Below are positions 8,962 to 17,423 of a DNA stretch of 64,000 nt, piece after piece; within the stretch, counting starts at the first letter, position 1; the number at the start of each line of letters is the position of its first letter. A program made the position numbers and the translations under genes. The DNA is taken from contig NZ_CP018258.1 in the NCBI RefSeq assembly GCF_001953175.1, forward strand, positions 1,020,210 through 1,084,209. The letters run 5' to 3'. The DNA comes from Dehalogenimonas formicexedens (GTDB lineage: Bacteria; Chloroflexota; Dehalococcoidia; Dehalococcoidales; Dehalococcoidaceae). The notes under the pieces are model-generated. The model ran no database searches and was not told where the DNA came from. It saw only the letters and a list, made by a program, of their open reading frames with translations.

Positions 8962-11556
8962 TTGATTCCAGTCCGTCTTAAAATGCGAAATTTCCTCCCG
9001 TACCGCGGGGATTTAGCCAGTATTTCCTTTGACGGCATCCATTTGGCATGTATAACCGGCGACAATGGGTCTGGAAAATCTTCGATAATCGATGCCATGA
9101 CCTGGGCTCTCTGGGGAAAATCCCGGCTTCGAAGTAAAACCACGTCAGATGATGATCTGATAACCCAGGGAGAGACCGAAACTGAGATCACGTTTGATTT
9201 CCGCACCGGCGATGGCCAGATCTACAGGGTCGCGCGGCGGAGGGCTAAACCGAAAAAGCCTGGCACCTCAGGTCAGAGCACCTTGAACTTATTCCTTGGT
9301 CCTCAGGAAGGCTTTAGAAATATCTCCGGCAATACGATTTCTGAAACCGAAGAAAAGATTAATAATATCCTTCACCTTGAGTACGAAACATTTGTGAGCA
9401 GCGCCTATCTCAAACAGGGCGAAGCTGATCATTTCACCGAACTTCGGCCTAACGAACGCAAAGATATTCTCGTCGGTATTCTCGGTTTGGACATCTACGA
9501 TGACCTGTCACAAAAAGCCAGGGACAAGGCAAATGAAGCGACGGCTGCCAAAAACATGATAGGCACCGGCATCGAACTTGAGCAAAAGCAGCTTGAGCGT
9601 AAGCCGGAACTGGAATCCGCTTTAAGCTCCACTCAAAAACGCCTTTCGGAGACGAACAGATTGTTATCCGAAGCTCGTCTAACCCTGGATAGTTTAAGAT
9701 CATCCTGGCAATTGATCCAAACCCGAGAACAAATGCTGCGTCAAGCCGATTTAGCGGTAAGAGATATTGAAACCGACTTAAAGTTGAGAAACAATGATCT
9801 GTTGGAGATAGAAAAACGGATCAAAATTCATCAGGCGATTGCCGATGGCAAGCCTGAGGTCATTGAAGGTTATTCCCGGCTTCAATCGGCGCGCCAGGCG
9901 AACGAGGACAATCACCGGAAACTCACTGAATTACGAGCCCTTGAGCAACAACTCCGTAAACTTGAGCAACAGATCTCCGAATCCCGTCACCTTCTTGTAA
10001 ACAAACAATCGGCGTGGCAGGCGAAGTTCGACGAGTTGTCAGCCAAGGCGATCAAATCGAGCGTGTTAAAGCGTTCGCTGGATGACATTAAATTGGAACT
10101 TGAGAAACTTAAAACGAGGGAAATTCAATTCGAGAATGAGACCATTCGCCTTCAAGCAATCAAGATCGAGTTGGCTGCGCTTGATGCTGAAGAGGAAGGC
10201 GAGGTCCGCCGATTGGCAGAAATAGCGGAAAAAACCGGGCTGCTCGCTACGGCAGGTGAACCAGCGGCATGCCCGTTGTGTGAAGCTGAACTCCGTGAAG
10301 AACGATTGGAAATGGTGCGATCAAAATTCTCTGACGAACGCAAAGCTGCGCAAGCTGCGTTAGCCCGGCTGGCCGATGCAAAAAGCGATAAATCCAGGGA
10401 GTTGACTGAACTGGAGCACCACCTCTCCTCGGAATCGTCCGTAAAGTCTGAGTTTGTACGGCTGAGCCGGCTCGAAGCACAGTTACAGGCAGAACTGTCG
10501 GAGGCGGAATCAGCTTCAAAACGCCTTCCTGAGGGTGAAAAACAGATCGCCGCTATCAGGCTGCAGATCGAAAAAGGTGATTTCGCCTCTGAGGAACGCA
10601 AGACGCTGGAAGTCATAGAGCAAAAGATCCTGGGGATCGGTTATGACGCCCAGGCGCACCTCCTAATCCAGGCACAAGTTAAAGAACTTGAACCTTTCGA
10701 AAATCGTCATCAAGAGTTGAAGCAAGCCGAGAACCTTCTTGTTCAAGAGACAGCCGATCTGGACAAAGGCACCGGCGCCGTAATTGAACTCGAACGGAGA
10801 CTCGCAAAGCGCATCCTAGAAGCTGATGAACAAAGGCAGTTGCTGGCTCAGACTCCGTCGGTCAAGGCCCAGGAAATAACTGACGCCGAAGAGTCTGTAA
10901 AATCCCTGGTGGCGTCAGTAAACGCTGAATCTGAAAGAGTGGGGAGTCTGAAGCAAGCTCTGGAGCATCTTGCCAGCCTGGAAATATCTCTCACCCGGAA
11001 AGCTGCCGAACTGAAGCAATACGCTGCTGATGAATCTATCTACAAAGAACTTCAGACTTCATTCGGGAAGAACGGTATTCAAGCCGCCCTGATCGAGAGC
11101 GCCGTCCCGGAAATGGAATCAGAGGCCAACCGGTTGCTGGCAAAAATGACTGATAACCGGATGAGTTTGAAACTCGAAATGCAACGTTCCACCAAAAAGG
11201 GAGAGATAGCCGAAACCTTTGATATCAAAATAGCGGATGAGCTCGGTACCCGGGATTATGATCTTTTCAGCGGCGGGGAAGCCTTCCGTATTAATTTCGC
11301 CCTCAGGCTCGCTTTATCAAAATTACTGGCTCACCGCGCGGGCGCCCCACTCCGGACTCTAATCATCGACGAGGGTTTCGGTACCCAGGACGCTGCGGGC
11401 ATTGAAAAATTGAAAGAAGCTATCGCTTCGATCCAGGATCAATTTGATTGTGTTCTGGTCATCACCCATATCGAAGAATTCAAGGATGCGTTCCCGGCGC
11501 GGATCGAAGTTTTCAAGACCGCTGACGGGAGCGATCTCCGGATCAATTACAATTAG
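8962..11556 (+). CDS. sbcC: SbcC/Rad50-like SMC ATPase
   Basis: An 864-residue chromosome-repair ATPase. The N-terminal Walker A (GDNGSGKSS, about residue 33) and the C-terminal ABC signature (FSGGEAFRINF) and Walker B (LIIDEGFGTQD) bracket a very long coiled coil. The CxxC zinc hook, CPLC, is at about residue 437, in the middle. Such proteins dimerise through the hook and, with the Mre11/SbcD nuclease, process hairpins and double-strand ends. No sbcD gene flanks it here, which is unusual since the two are commonly adjacent. The start is a TTG (8962) giving MIPVRLKMRNFLPY, the expected N-terminus. The gene overlaps the next, convergent gene by 4 bases. Confidence 0.93.
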   Translation: MIPVRLKMRNFLPYRGDLASISFDGIHLACITGDNGSGKSSIIDAMTWALWGKSRLRSKTTSDDDLITQGETETEITFDFRTGDGQIYRVARRRAKPKKPGTSGQSTLNLFLGPQEGFRNISGNTISETEEKINNILHLEYETFVSSAYLKQGEADHFTELRPNERKDILVGILGLDIYDDLSQKARDKANEATAAKNMIGTGIELEQKQLERKPELESALSSTQKRLSETNRLLSEARLTLDSLRSSWQLIQTREQMLRQADLAVRDIETDLKLRNNDLLEIEKRIKIHQAIADGKPEVIEGYSRLQSARQANEDNHRKLTELRALEQQLRKLEQQISESRHLLVNKQSAWQAKFDELSAKAIKSSVLKRSLDDIKLELEKLKTREIQFENETIRLQAIKIELAALDAEEEGEVRRLAEIAEKTGLLATAGEPAACPLCEAELREERLEMVRSKFSDERKAAQAALARLADAKSDKSRELTELEHHLSSESSVKSEFVRLSRLEAQLQAELSEAESASKRLPEGEKQIAAIRLQIEKGDFASEERKTLEVIEQKILGIGYDAQAHLLIQAQVKELEPFENRHQELKQAENLLVQETADLDKGTGAVIELERRLAKRILEADEQRQLLAQTPSVKAQEITDAEESVKSLVASVNAESERVGSLKQALEHLASLEISLTRKAAELKQYAADESIYKELQTSFGKNGIQAALIESAVPEMESEANRLLAKMTDNRMSLKLEMQRSTKKGEIAETFDIKIADELGTRDYDLFSGGEAFRINFALRLALSKLLAHRAGAPLRTLIIDEGFGTQDAAGIEKLKEAIASIQDQFDCVLVITHIEEFKDAFPARIEVFKTADGSDLRINYN

Positions 11557-12101
11557 AGTCCCAGGTCATCGGATATCGTTTGCATCGCCTTGAGGGACAA
11601 GGTGATGAATTCTTCCAGTGTTATCCCAATTTCGGAGCAGGTGGCGATCTGTTCACGATTGGCGCCGGCGGCAAAGCTTTTTTCTTTAAATCTTTTTAAG
11701 ATCGATTTGGCTTCGACGGCCGATAGTCTTTTCTCTGGCCGGATGAGGGCGCCGGCGGTTATCAACCCCGTTACCGGATCGGCACAATATAGGGCCTTGT
11801 CCATTAGACTCGTGCAGGGTTCCCCGAGCATCCCGTGACAAAGAATAGCATGACAAACGGAAACGGATGCCCCCATGCTTTCCGCTATCTCCGCGGATAG
11901 TCTCCCATGGACCGACATATCCCCTTTACAGTCATCAAGATCTATATCGTGCAGTAGCCCGGCAAGTCCCCATTCATCAACGTCCTGACCAAATTTCTCG
12001 GCCAGAGCCCTCATGACGGCTTCAGTTGCCAGCATGTGTTTGACCAGGTTGGAATTCCCGATTCTACTTTGTACCGCCGCCATGGCCTGTTCTCGTTTCA
12101 T
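11553..12101 (-). CDS. HD-domain phosphohydrolase
   Basis: A 182-residue protein of the HD/HDIG superfamily of metal-dependent phosphohydrolases. The motif order is an early conserved His (LVKHMLATEAVM), the HD doublet in GLLHDIDLDD, a second His in VHGRLSAEI, and a later CHAILCHG segment with further His residues. This matches the single-domain HD hydrolases that act on small phosphorylated molecules; the substrate cannot be read from sequence. I place the start at the ATG at 12101, 6 bases after GAGGTG, rather than at the GTG nine bases upstream that is part of this ribosome binding site. It converges with sbcC and diverges from the hydrolase gene. Confidence 0.85.
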   Translation of the reverse strand: MKREQAMAAVQSRIGNSNLVKHMLATEAVMRALAEKFGQDVDEWGLAGLLHDIDLDDCKGDMSVHGRLSAEIAESMGASVSVCHAILCHGMLGEPCTSLMDKALYCADPVTGLITAGALIRPEKRLSAVEAKSILKRFKEKSFAAGANREQIATCSEIGITLEEFITLSLKAMQTISDDLGL

Positions 12102-12141
12102 CAATAACACCTCGGCTTATCTTAAAAAACCATTGTCCGCG

Positions 12142-12170
12142 TTGTCAAAAAGTGGATTAGCTGTTAACAT
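12142..12170 (+). promoter_or_regulatory. Promoter giving a nearly leaderless mRNA
   Basis: TTGTCA (12142-12147), a 17-bp spacer and TAACAT (12165-12170) end only 9 bases before the ATG at 12180. No Shine-Dalgarno sequence precedes the ATG. Transcription should begin at or within a few bases of the start codon. Confidence 0.5.
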
Positions 12171-12179
12171 GTCAAGTTA

Positions 12180-13019
12180 ATGACCCATCTCGAGGGAAAA
12201 TTCCAGGTTGCCAGGCATCTGTCCCTTTTTTATCAGGCATGGCTGCCTGACAACCGTCAGAAAGCCATCATCATCCTGGTGCACGGCCTCGCGGATCATT
12301 CAGGCCGGTATCGAAACGTAGTAAACCACCTGTTGCCGCGCGGTTATGCCATCTGGACTTACGATCAACGGGGGCACGGTCAATCGCCGGGTCCGCGGTG
12401 CTACGTCAACCATTTTGCCGATCTGATTGATGACCTCAAGGATTTTACCTCTTTCGTCGCTTCACAGAACCCGGGGGCACCTATATTTGTTGTCGGGCAC
12501 AGCATGGGCGCCTTGGAGAGTATCTCCCTTGCCACCGGGAATCCGCAGTCTATTGCCGGATATGCCCTGTCCGGGTTGCTTCTGAAAACAGGCCAGAACA
12601 TCCCTAAATTACTGATGTCGGCATCCCGCGGTCTTTCTACCCTGCTTCCCCATCTTGGCGTTCAAACCATCGAATGCGAAGCTATCAGCCGCGATGAATC
12701 GGTAGTAAAAGCCTATATCTCCGATCCCCTGGTTTACACAGGGAAGGTGCCTGCTAGAATGGGCGCCGAACTGATCACCTTTATGGCAACGGTGCAGACA
12801 AAACTCTCTGAGGTCAGATCCCCGATCCTGTTGCTCCACGGCAGCGCCGACCGGCTGGCCAGCGCATCAAGCAGCCAGATGGCTTACGATACGGTTTTAT
12901 CCGCGGACAAGGAACTCCACATTTTCCCGGGTTGTTATCACGAGATATTCAACGAGCCCTGCCACGACTTTGTCCTGGGTACGTTAACTAAATGGCTCGA
13001 TAGGCACCTGCCAGCCTAA
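12180..13019 (+). CDS. Alpha/beta hydrolase, monoacylglycerol lipase-like
   Basis: A 279-residue serine hydrolase of the lysophospholipase/monoglyceride lipase group. Visible elements are the oxyanion loop VHGLADHSGRY, the YDQRGHGQSPG turn, the nucleophile elbow GHSMGA (Ser about residue 108), the acid residue in HGSADRL and the catalytic His in GCYHEIFNE. It probably hydrolyses short glycerides or other esters in the cytoplasm; there is no signal peptide. Its start lacks a ribosome binding site but has a promoter right upstream, consistent with a leaderless transcript. The tail overlaps the convergent uvrA gene by 4 bases. Confidence 0.9.
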   Translation: MTHLEGKFQVARHLSLFYQAWLPDNRQKAIIILVHGLADHSGRYRNVVNHLLPRGYAIWTYDQRGHGQSPGPRCYVNHFADLIDDLKDFTSFVASQNPGAPIFVVGHSMGALESISLATGNPQSIAGYALSGLLLKTGQNIPKLLMSASRGLSTLLPHLGVQTIECEAISRDESVVKAYISDPLVYTGKVPARMGAELITFMATVQTKLSEVRSPILLLHGSADRLASASSSQMAYDTVLSADKELHIFPGCYHEIFNEPCHDFVLGTLTKWLDRHLPA

Positions 13020-15844
13020 ACCGGCAGTACTTTTTTCAGGTATTCCCCTGTTGCCGATCCCTGCTTTGCGGCGACCTGTTCCGGGGTCCCCACTGCCACA
13101 ATTTGACCGCCTCGATGACCCGCGCCAGGTCCAAGGTCGATAACCCAATCGGCATTTTTTATAATGTCTAGCTGGTGCTCGATGACTACCACCGAGTTCC
13201 CCGCGGTTACAAGGCGCTGCATCACTTTCAAGAGCGCTGCCACATCATCAAAAGAAAGCCCGGTTGTGGGCTCATCGAGAATGTAAAGGGTGTGCCCGAC
13301 GGCGCGCCGGGCCAATTCTGAGGCGAGTTTGATCCGCTGGGCTTCACCGCCGGACAATGTCGGCGCGGGCTGGCCCAAACGGATATAACCCAAACCGACA
13401 TCGTGCATGCTTTTCAACTTCGATTTGATTGCCGGAAAGTGGTCGAAGAAATCGAGGGCATGGTCTACGGTCATGTCGAGCACTTCGGCGATGTTTTTAT
13501 CCTTGAACTTGATGTCTAGTACCTCGCGGGAATAGCGTTGGCCGTGGCATACGTCGCAGGGCACGGTGACATCGGGCAAAAATTGCATCTCGATCTCGAT
13601 GTAGCCTTCGCCGTGGCAAGCTTCGCAACGGCCGCCTTTGATATTGAAGGAAAAACGGCCGGAATTGTAGCCTCGGACACGGGCTTCCGGGACGGTGGCA
13701 AATAAGTCACGAATAGGAGTGAAGGCGCCGGTGTATGTTGCCGGGTTGCTCCGCGGCGTCCGCCCTATCGGGGACTGGTCAATGGCGATGACTTTATCGA
13801 TGTATTCCAGCCCGTCGATGCCGTCATGGTCGCCGGGTTTCTCGCGGGAACCGTTGAAGACCTGGGCCAGTTTTTTAAACAAAATCTCGTTCACCAGCGT
13901 GCTCTTTCCTGACCCCGAGACGCCAGAAATACAAACGAGCTTCCCGAGCGGAATGTGAACATCGATATTTTTAAGATTGTTCTGGCGCGCGCCCCGAATA
14001 ACCATTTCTTTGCCCATCCCCGGCCGTCTATGCTCGGGCAATGGTATGAACTTGCGCCCGGAAAGGTATTGCCCGGTTATCGAATGACGGCAATCCAGGA
14101 CTTCATCGAGAGGCCCGGAGACGATGATGTGCCCCCCGTGCTCACCGGCGCCGGGACCCAGGTCGACAATCCAGTCGGCAGCGCGCATCATGGCTTCATC
14201 ATGTTCAACGACAATGATCGAATTGCCGAGGTCGCGCAATCGTTTCAAGGTGTCGATGAGGCGGGAATCATCGGCGGGATGAAGACCCACCGTTGGCTCG
14301 TCGCAGATGTAAAGAACGCCCATGAGGCCCGAACCGATCTGGGTCGCCAACCTGATACGCTGCGATTCGCCACCCGACAGTGTCGCCGAACCCCTGTCCA
14401 CCGACAAATAGTCGAGCCCGACATCTTCGAGAAATCCCAATCTCGATTTCAATTCTTTCAATATCTGATTGGCGATGAGTTGCTCGCGCTCGGACAGCGG
14501 TGTCCTGGCATCGGCAAGGCGGTTGACCCATTGCAGGCTATCGACCACCGACAACGCGGAGATCTCGGCGATATTTTTGCCGTCGATCAGGACCGACAGT
14601 GCCTCGGGCTTGAGCCGTTTGCCGCCGCAGGTAGGGCATGGAGTAGCCATCATGTAACGCTCGATACCCGCCCTCACCTGTTCCGATTCGGAATCCTTGT
14701 AAAGTCTTTCCAATCTAGGGATGACTCCCTCGAACCCTGAGGTGTATTCCCTGGTCCTGCCGAACCGGTTCTTGTATTTGATCCGGCTGCCGCCCTCGCC
14801 GTAAAGGACAACCTCCATTTGTTCCGGCGTCAGGCGCTCCACCGGCGCGTTAAGGCTAAAATTAAAGCGGCGGGCAATATCTTCGAGTTGTGAAAAGTAC
14901 CAGGTCTGCCACTGGTAGGGATGGATGGCGCCTTCGGCGAGCGATAACTTTTTGTTCGGGATCACCAGGTCGGGATCGAACTCCATTTTAATCCCGAGGC
15001 CGGTGCAATCCGGACAGGCGCCGTGGGGTGAATTGAAACTGAAACTTCGCGGTTCGATCTCGCCCAGCGAAATACCGCAATCGGCACAGGCGAACTTCTC
15101 GGAAAATAGATGTTCCTGGCCGTCGATTATCGAAACGACTACCACTCCGTCGCCCAGCTTCAGAGCTGTCTCGATCGAGTCAGCCAACCGACTCTGGGTA
15201 TCTGACTGGCCGATGACCAGGCGGTCGACGACGACTTCGATTTTGTGTTTCTTCTTTTTGTCGAGTTCGATGTCATCCGCCAGGTCTATCACCGTGCCGT
15301 CTATGCGGACACGGGCGTAACCGGACTTGCGGAGTTCCTTGAACATCGCCTGGTGTTCGCCTTTCCGGTCTTTGACCAGTGGCGCGAGAACCAGGATACG
15401 GGACTCTGCCGGAAGCGCCTTTACGGTGTCCACGATCTGCTCGACCGCCTGCATGGCGATCTCCCGTCCGCAGCCCGGGCAATGCGGATGGCCGACGCGG
15501 GCAAAGAGCAGGCGCAGGTAATCATAGATCTCGGTGGTCGTCCCTACCGTTGAACGGGGGTTCCTCGAAGCGCCCTTTTGATCAATTGAAATCGCCGGAG
15601 ACAAGCCCTCGATGTAATCCACATCCGGTTTTTCCATGCGGCCAAGGAACTGCCGCGCGTAGGCTGACAGGGATTCCATGTACCGCCGCTGGCCTTCAGC
15701 GTAGATGGTGTCGAAGGCAAGCGAACTCTTCCCCGACCCCGACGCCCCGGTGATTACTACCAGTTTGTCCCTGGGGATGGTAACGTCAATATTTTTGAGG
15801 TTGTGCTCGCGGGCACCTTTTACAACAATGTTATCTAAAGGCAT
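13016..15844 (-). CDS. uvrA: Excinuclease ABC subunit A
   Basis: A 942-residue DNA-damage recognition subunit of nucleotide excision repair, of normal length. Two ABC ATPase modules are visible: Walker A GASGSGKSSL near residue 32 and GVSGSGKSTL near 640, with signatures LSGGESQRIRLA and LSGGEAQRIKLA. Zinc-binding cysteine clusters are present (CPGCGREI, CADCGISL/CPDCTGLG, and CEACHGEGY/CDVCHGQRY). The gene stands alone on its strand; uvrB and uvrC are not in the window. The upstream gap of about 535 bp holds a candidate promoter with an imperfect SOS-box-like sequence. Confidence 0.97.
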   Translation of the reverse strand: MPLDNIVVKGAREHNLKNIDVTIPRDKLVVITGASGSGKSSLAFDTIYAEGQRRYMESLSAYARQFLGRMEKPDVDYIEGLSPAISIDQKGASRNPRSTVGTTTEIYDYLRLLFARVGHPHCPGCGREIAMQAVEQIVDTVKALPAESRILVLAPLVKDRKGEHQAMFKELRKSGYARVRIDGTVIDLADDIELDKKKKHKIEVVVDRLVIGQSDTQSRLADSIETALKLGDGVVVVSIIDGQEHLFSEKFACADCGISLGEIEPRSFSFNSPHGACPDCTGLGIKMEFDPDLVIPNKKLSLAEGAIHPYQWQTWYFSQLEDIARRFNFSLNAPVERLTPEQMEVVLYGEGGSRIKYKNRFGRTREYTSGFEGVIPRLERLYKDSESEQVRAGIERYMMATPCPTCGGKRLKPEALSVLIDGKNIAEISALSVVDSLQWVNRLADARTPLSEREQLIANQILKELKSRLGFLEDVGLDYLSVDRGSATLSGGESQRIRLATQIGSGLMGVLYICDEPTVGLHPADDSRLIDTLKRLRDLGNSIIVVEHDEAMMRAADWIVDLGPGAGEHGGHIIVSGPLDEVLDCRHSITGQYLSGRKFIPLPEHRRPGMGKEMVIRGARQNNLKNIDVHIPLGKLVCISGVSGSGKSTLVNEILFKKLAQVFNGSREKPGDHDGIDGLEYIDKVIAIDQSPIGRTPRSNPATYTGAFTPIRDLFATVPEARVRGYNSGRFSFNIKGGRCEACHGEGYIEIEMQFLPDVTVPCDVCHGQRYSREVLDIKFKDKNIAEVLDMTVDHALDFFDHFPAIKSKLKSMHDVGLGYIRLGQPAPTLSGGEAQRIKLASELARRAVGHTLYILDEPTTGLSFDDVAALLKVMQRLVTAGNSVVVIEHQLDIIKNADWVIDLGPGAGHRGGQIVAVGTPEQVAAKQGSATGEYLKKVLPV

Positions 15845-16217
15845 TGTGACTCCTTGAGAATAAGAAAGGTAAAATCCTTCAAAAACAGCCTTTAATTATA
15901 CTCGCTTTATGTCAATTATGGCAATCAGGGGGTATCGGTTATAAGGTACCGGGATCGGTCCCAGCCCTTATGGAAGATTACCACTCCAACCCGGGAAAGC
16001 TATGGCGGATTTCCCTGCTTCCTGTGACATCTTAATCGATTGTTTCTCCTCAAAAAGAAGTATATTGGGGAAACAAACCTAATATTTTACACTGACAAAT
16101 CTTTGGGTTGAACGTGGATTTGTTCTGCGGCGAAAATATTGAACAATTGGCGTCATCGTAACAGCGCTGCAATGGAGCTGAATGGCGATACAATTGTGCT
16201 AATGTTCATGTACTGGT

Positions 16218-16249
16218 ATTATAGCACGCGTGTTCCTTTGGTCTGTCAA
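16218..16249 (-). promoter_or_regulatory. Candidate uvrA promoter with SOS-box-like core
   Basis: On the minus strand TTGACA (16249-16244) precedes TGCTATAAT; the spacing is 17 bp to TGCTAT or 20 bp to TATAAT, so the exact -10 is uncertain. Between the boxes lies GAAC-ACGC-GTGC, one mismatch from the GAAC-N4-GTTC core of the LexA box known from Gram-positive bacteria. The transcript would have a leader of about 360 bases before uvrA. Confidence 0.35.
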
Positions 16250-16310
16250 GCGTGTCGTGTCGTTTTTGGGGTGATAGTGAAAATATTTTCGACGGGGAAG
16301 AATTGAGATT

Positions 16311-16338
16311 CTTAGCCCCGATTTCATCGAGGGCTAAG
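16311..16338. repeat. Short inverted repeat
   Basis: CTTAGCCC (16311-16318) and GGGCTAAG (16331-16338) form an 8-bp stem with a 12-base loop. No T-run follows. Its role is unknown. Confidence 0.5.
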
Positions 16339-16359
16339 ACATACATGACTCTACGATGC

Positions 16360-16379
16360 GGGCGACCGGCCGGTCGCCC
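16360..16379. repeat. 20-bp perfect palindrome at the ROK stop codon
   Basis: The palindrome GGGCGACCGGCCGGTCGCCC touches the stop codon of the ROK gene and is flanked by CTACGATGC and CTACGG. It lacks a T-run. Its form resembles dispersed REP/MITE-like palindromes of bacterial intergenic DNA; a genome-wide count would decide. Confidence 0.6.
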
Positions 16380-17423
16380 CTACGGTTGGGGGTGTTCCAT
16401 TTGCTGCCGGGCATGAACCGCCGCCCCGATAACGCCGGATGCGGCGCCCAGTCCAGCGATTTTGAATTTCACCCGATCGAATGACTGCCGGAAAGCGCGC
16501 CTGCCGGCCTCTTCGACAGCGGGTCTAAGAAGCATATCGCCCATGTTCGAGAGCCCGCCCCCGATCACTATCAACTCCGGATTGAAAATATTGATGATGT
16601 TCGCTAATCCCACCCCCAGGTAGTAACCGGTCCGATCTATCAATTCAATGGTAAGAGGATCGCCGGATTTTGCGGCGGCATGGATAGCTTTGGCGGTGAT
16701 GTAGGCGAAAGGGTGAGAGGGAGGTCCTTCCCCTTCGCTGCGCTCTGGGTCAGGAAGACAGAAGGAGCAGATGGTCGTCACTGCCCCGCCTTCAATGCTC
16801 CGTCGGGCTTCTCTTTCCAAGGCCTTGCCCGAGGCCAGCATTTCCCAGCAACCCCGGTTGCCGCAGCTGCACAGGGGACCTTTGTCATCTATCACCATGT
16901 GGCCGATCTCTCCGCCAAAACCCTCCGAGCCCTCGTAGAGTTTGCCATCGAGGATCAATCCGCCGCCGATACCGGTGCTCACCGTTACGTAAACAAAGTG
17001 ACTGCTGCCCCGTCCAGCGCCAAAATACTGCTCGCCCACGGCGGCTGCATTAGCGTCATTGATCATAAATACCGGTTTGCCCAGGGCTTCCGCCACCCGC
17101 CTGCCAAGGGGCGCGTCCTTCCATCCGGGCAGGTTGGGGGAAGTGCGAACAATCCCTTGCTTAGAATCGATCAGACCGGCGACGGCGAGCCCGACTCCAA
17201 CAATACCTGAGGGGTCCATGACGCTCTTTTCCAAGGCTCCCCTGGCGCAACCTACGATAGACGCAACGGTCGACTCGAAACCCTCGGAAGCCCGTGTAGC
17301 GGTGGCGTGATCAGCAAGGATGTTTCCATACGCGTCGATCACAGCCGATAGAACCTTGGTGCCGCCGACGTCTATTCCCAGGACGGGAGTAATGTTCCGG
17401 TCGGCTGATATAATGCCGTTCAT
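16380..17423 (-). CDS. ROK-family sugar kinase, probable glucokinase
   Basis: A 347-residue ROK protein. The phosphate-binding DVGGTKVLSAV motif is near residue 20. The glucose-binding NDANAAAVGE segment is followed by GGLILDGKLYEGSEGFGGEIGHM, then the zinc-binding cluster CSCGNRGCWE. The late motif NPELIVIGGG precedes the C-terminus. It phosphorylates glucose (or a related hexose) with ATP, which suits a partner of glycogen breakdown. Its ATG overlaps the glgB stop as ATGA, so the two form an operon. At about residues 219-241 the chain has an insertion reading CLPDPERSEGEG, in a loop before ITAKAIHAA, that looks like a translated repeat element. The gene ends at a 20-bp palindrome. Confidence 0.9.
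   Translation of the reverse strand: MNGIISADRNITPVLGIDVGGTKVLSAVIDAYGNILADHATATRASEGFESTVASIVGCARGALEKSVMDPSGIVGVGLAVAGLIDSKQGIVRTSPNLPGWKDAPLGRRVAEALGKPVFMINDANAAAVGEQYFGAGRGSSHFVYVTVSTGIGGGLILDGKLYEGSEGFGGEIGHMVIDDKGPLCSCGNRGCWEMLASGKALEREARRSIEGGAVTTICSFCLPDPERSEGEGPPSHPFAYITAKAIHAAAKSGDPLTIELIDRTGYYLGVGLANIINIFNPELIVIGGGLSNMGDMLLRPAVEEAGRRAFRQSFDRVKFKIAGLGAASGVIGAAVHARQQMEHPQP
16701..16769 (-). repeat. Probable in-frame repeat insertion inside the ROK gene
   Basis: This stretch encodes the unusual segment DPERSEGEGPPSHPF in a loop where ROK kinases are variable in length. The DNA contains CTTCC and GGAAG arms around CCTTCGCTGCGCTCTGGGTC, a composition typical of short dispersed palindromic elements. 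It keeps the reading frame open. The limits are approximate. Confidence 0.45.

Larger units (their letters stand above)
15845..16379. other. Long intergenic region between uvrA and the ROK gene
   Basis: About 535 bp with no convincing reading frame. It holds the candidate uvrA promoter (16218-16249), an inverted repeat (16311-16338) and a 20-bp palindrome at its right edge (16360-16379). Base composition is lower in GC than in the genes on either side. I see no known RNA gene in it. Confidence 0.6.

Noticed and set aside
13955-14740. 261-residue plus-strand reading frame
   Set aside because: It lies opposite uvrA, which is intact and well conserved in that region; a high-GC shadow frame.
16360-16379. 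Intrinsic terminator of the ROK gene
   Set aside because: The palindrome has no T-run on either strand and no loop; a dispersed repeat is more likely.
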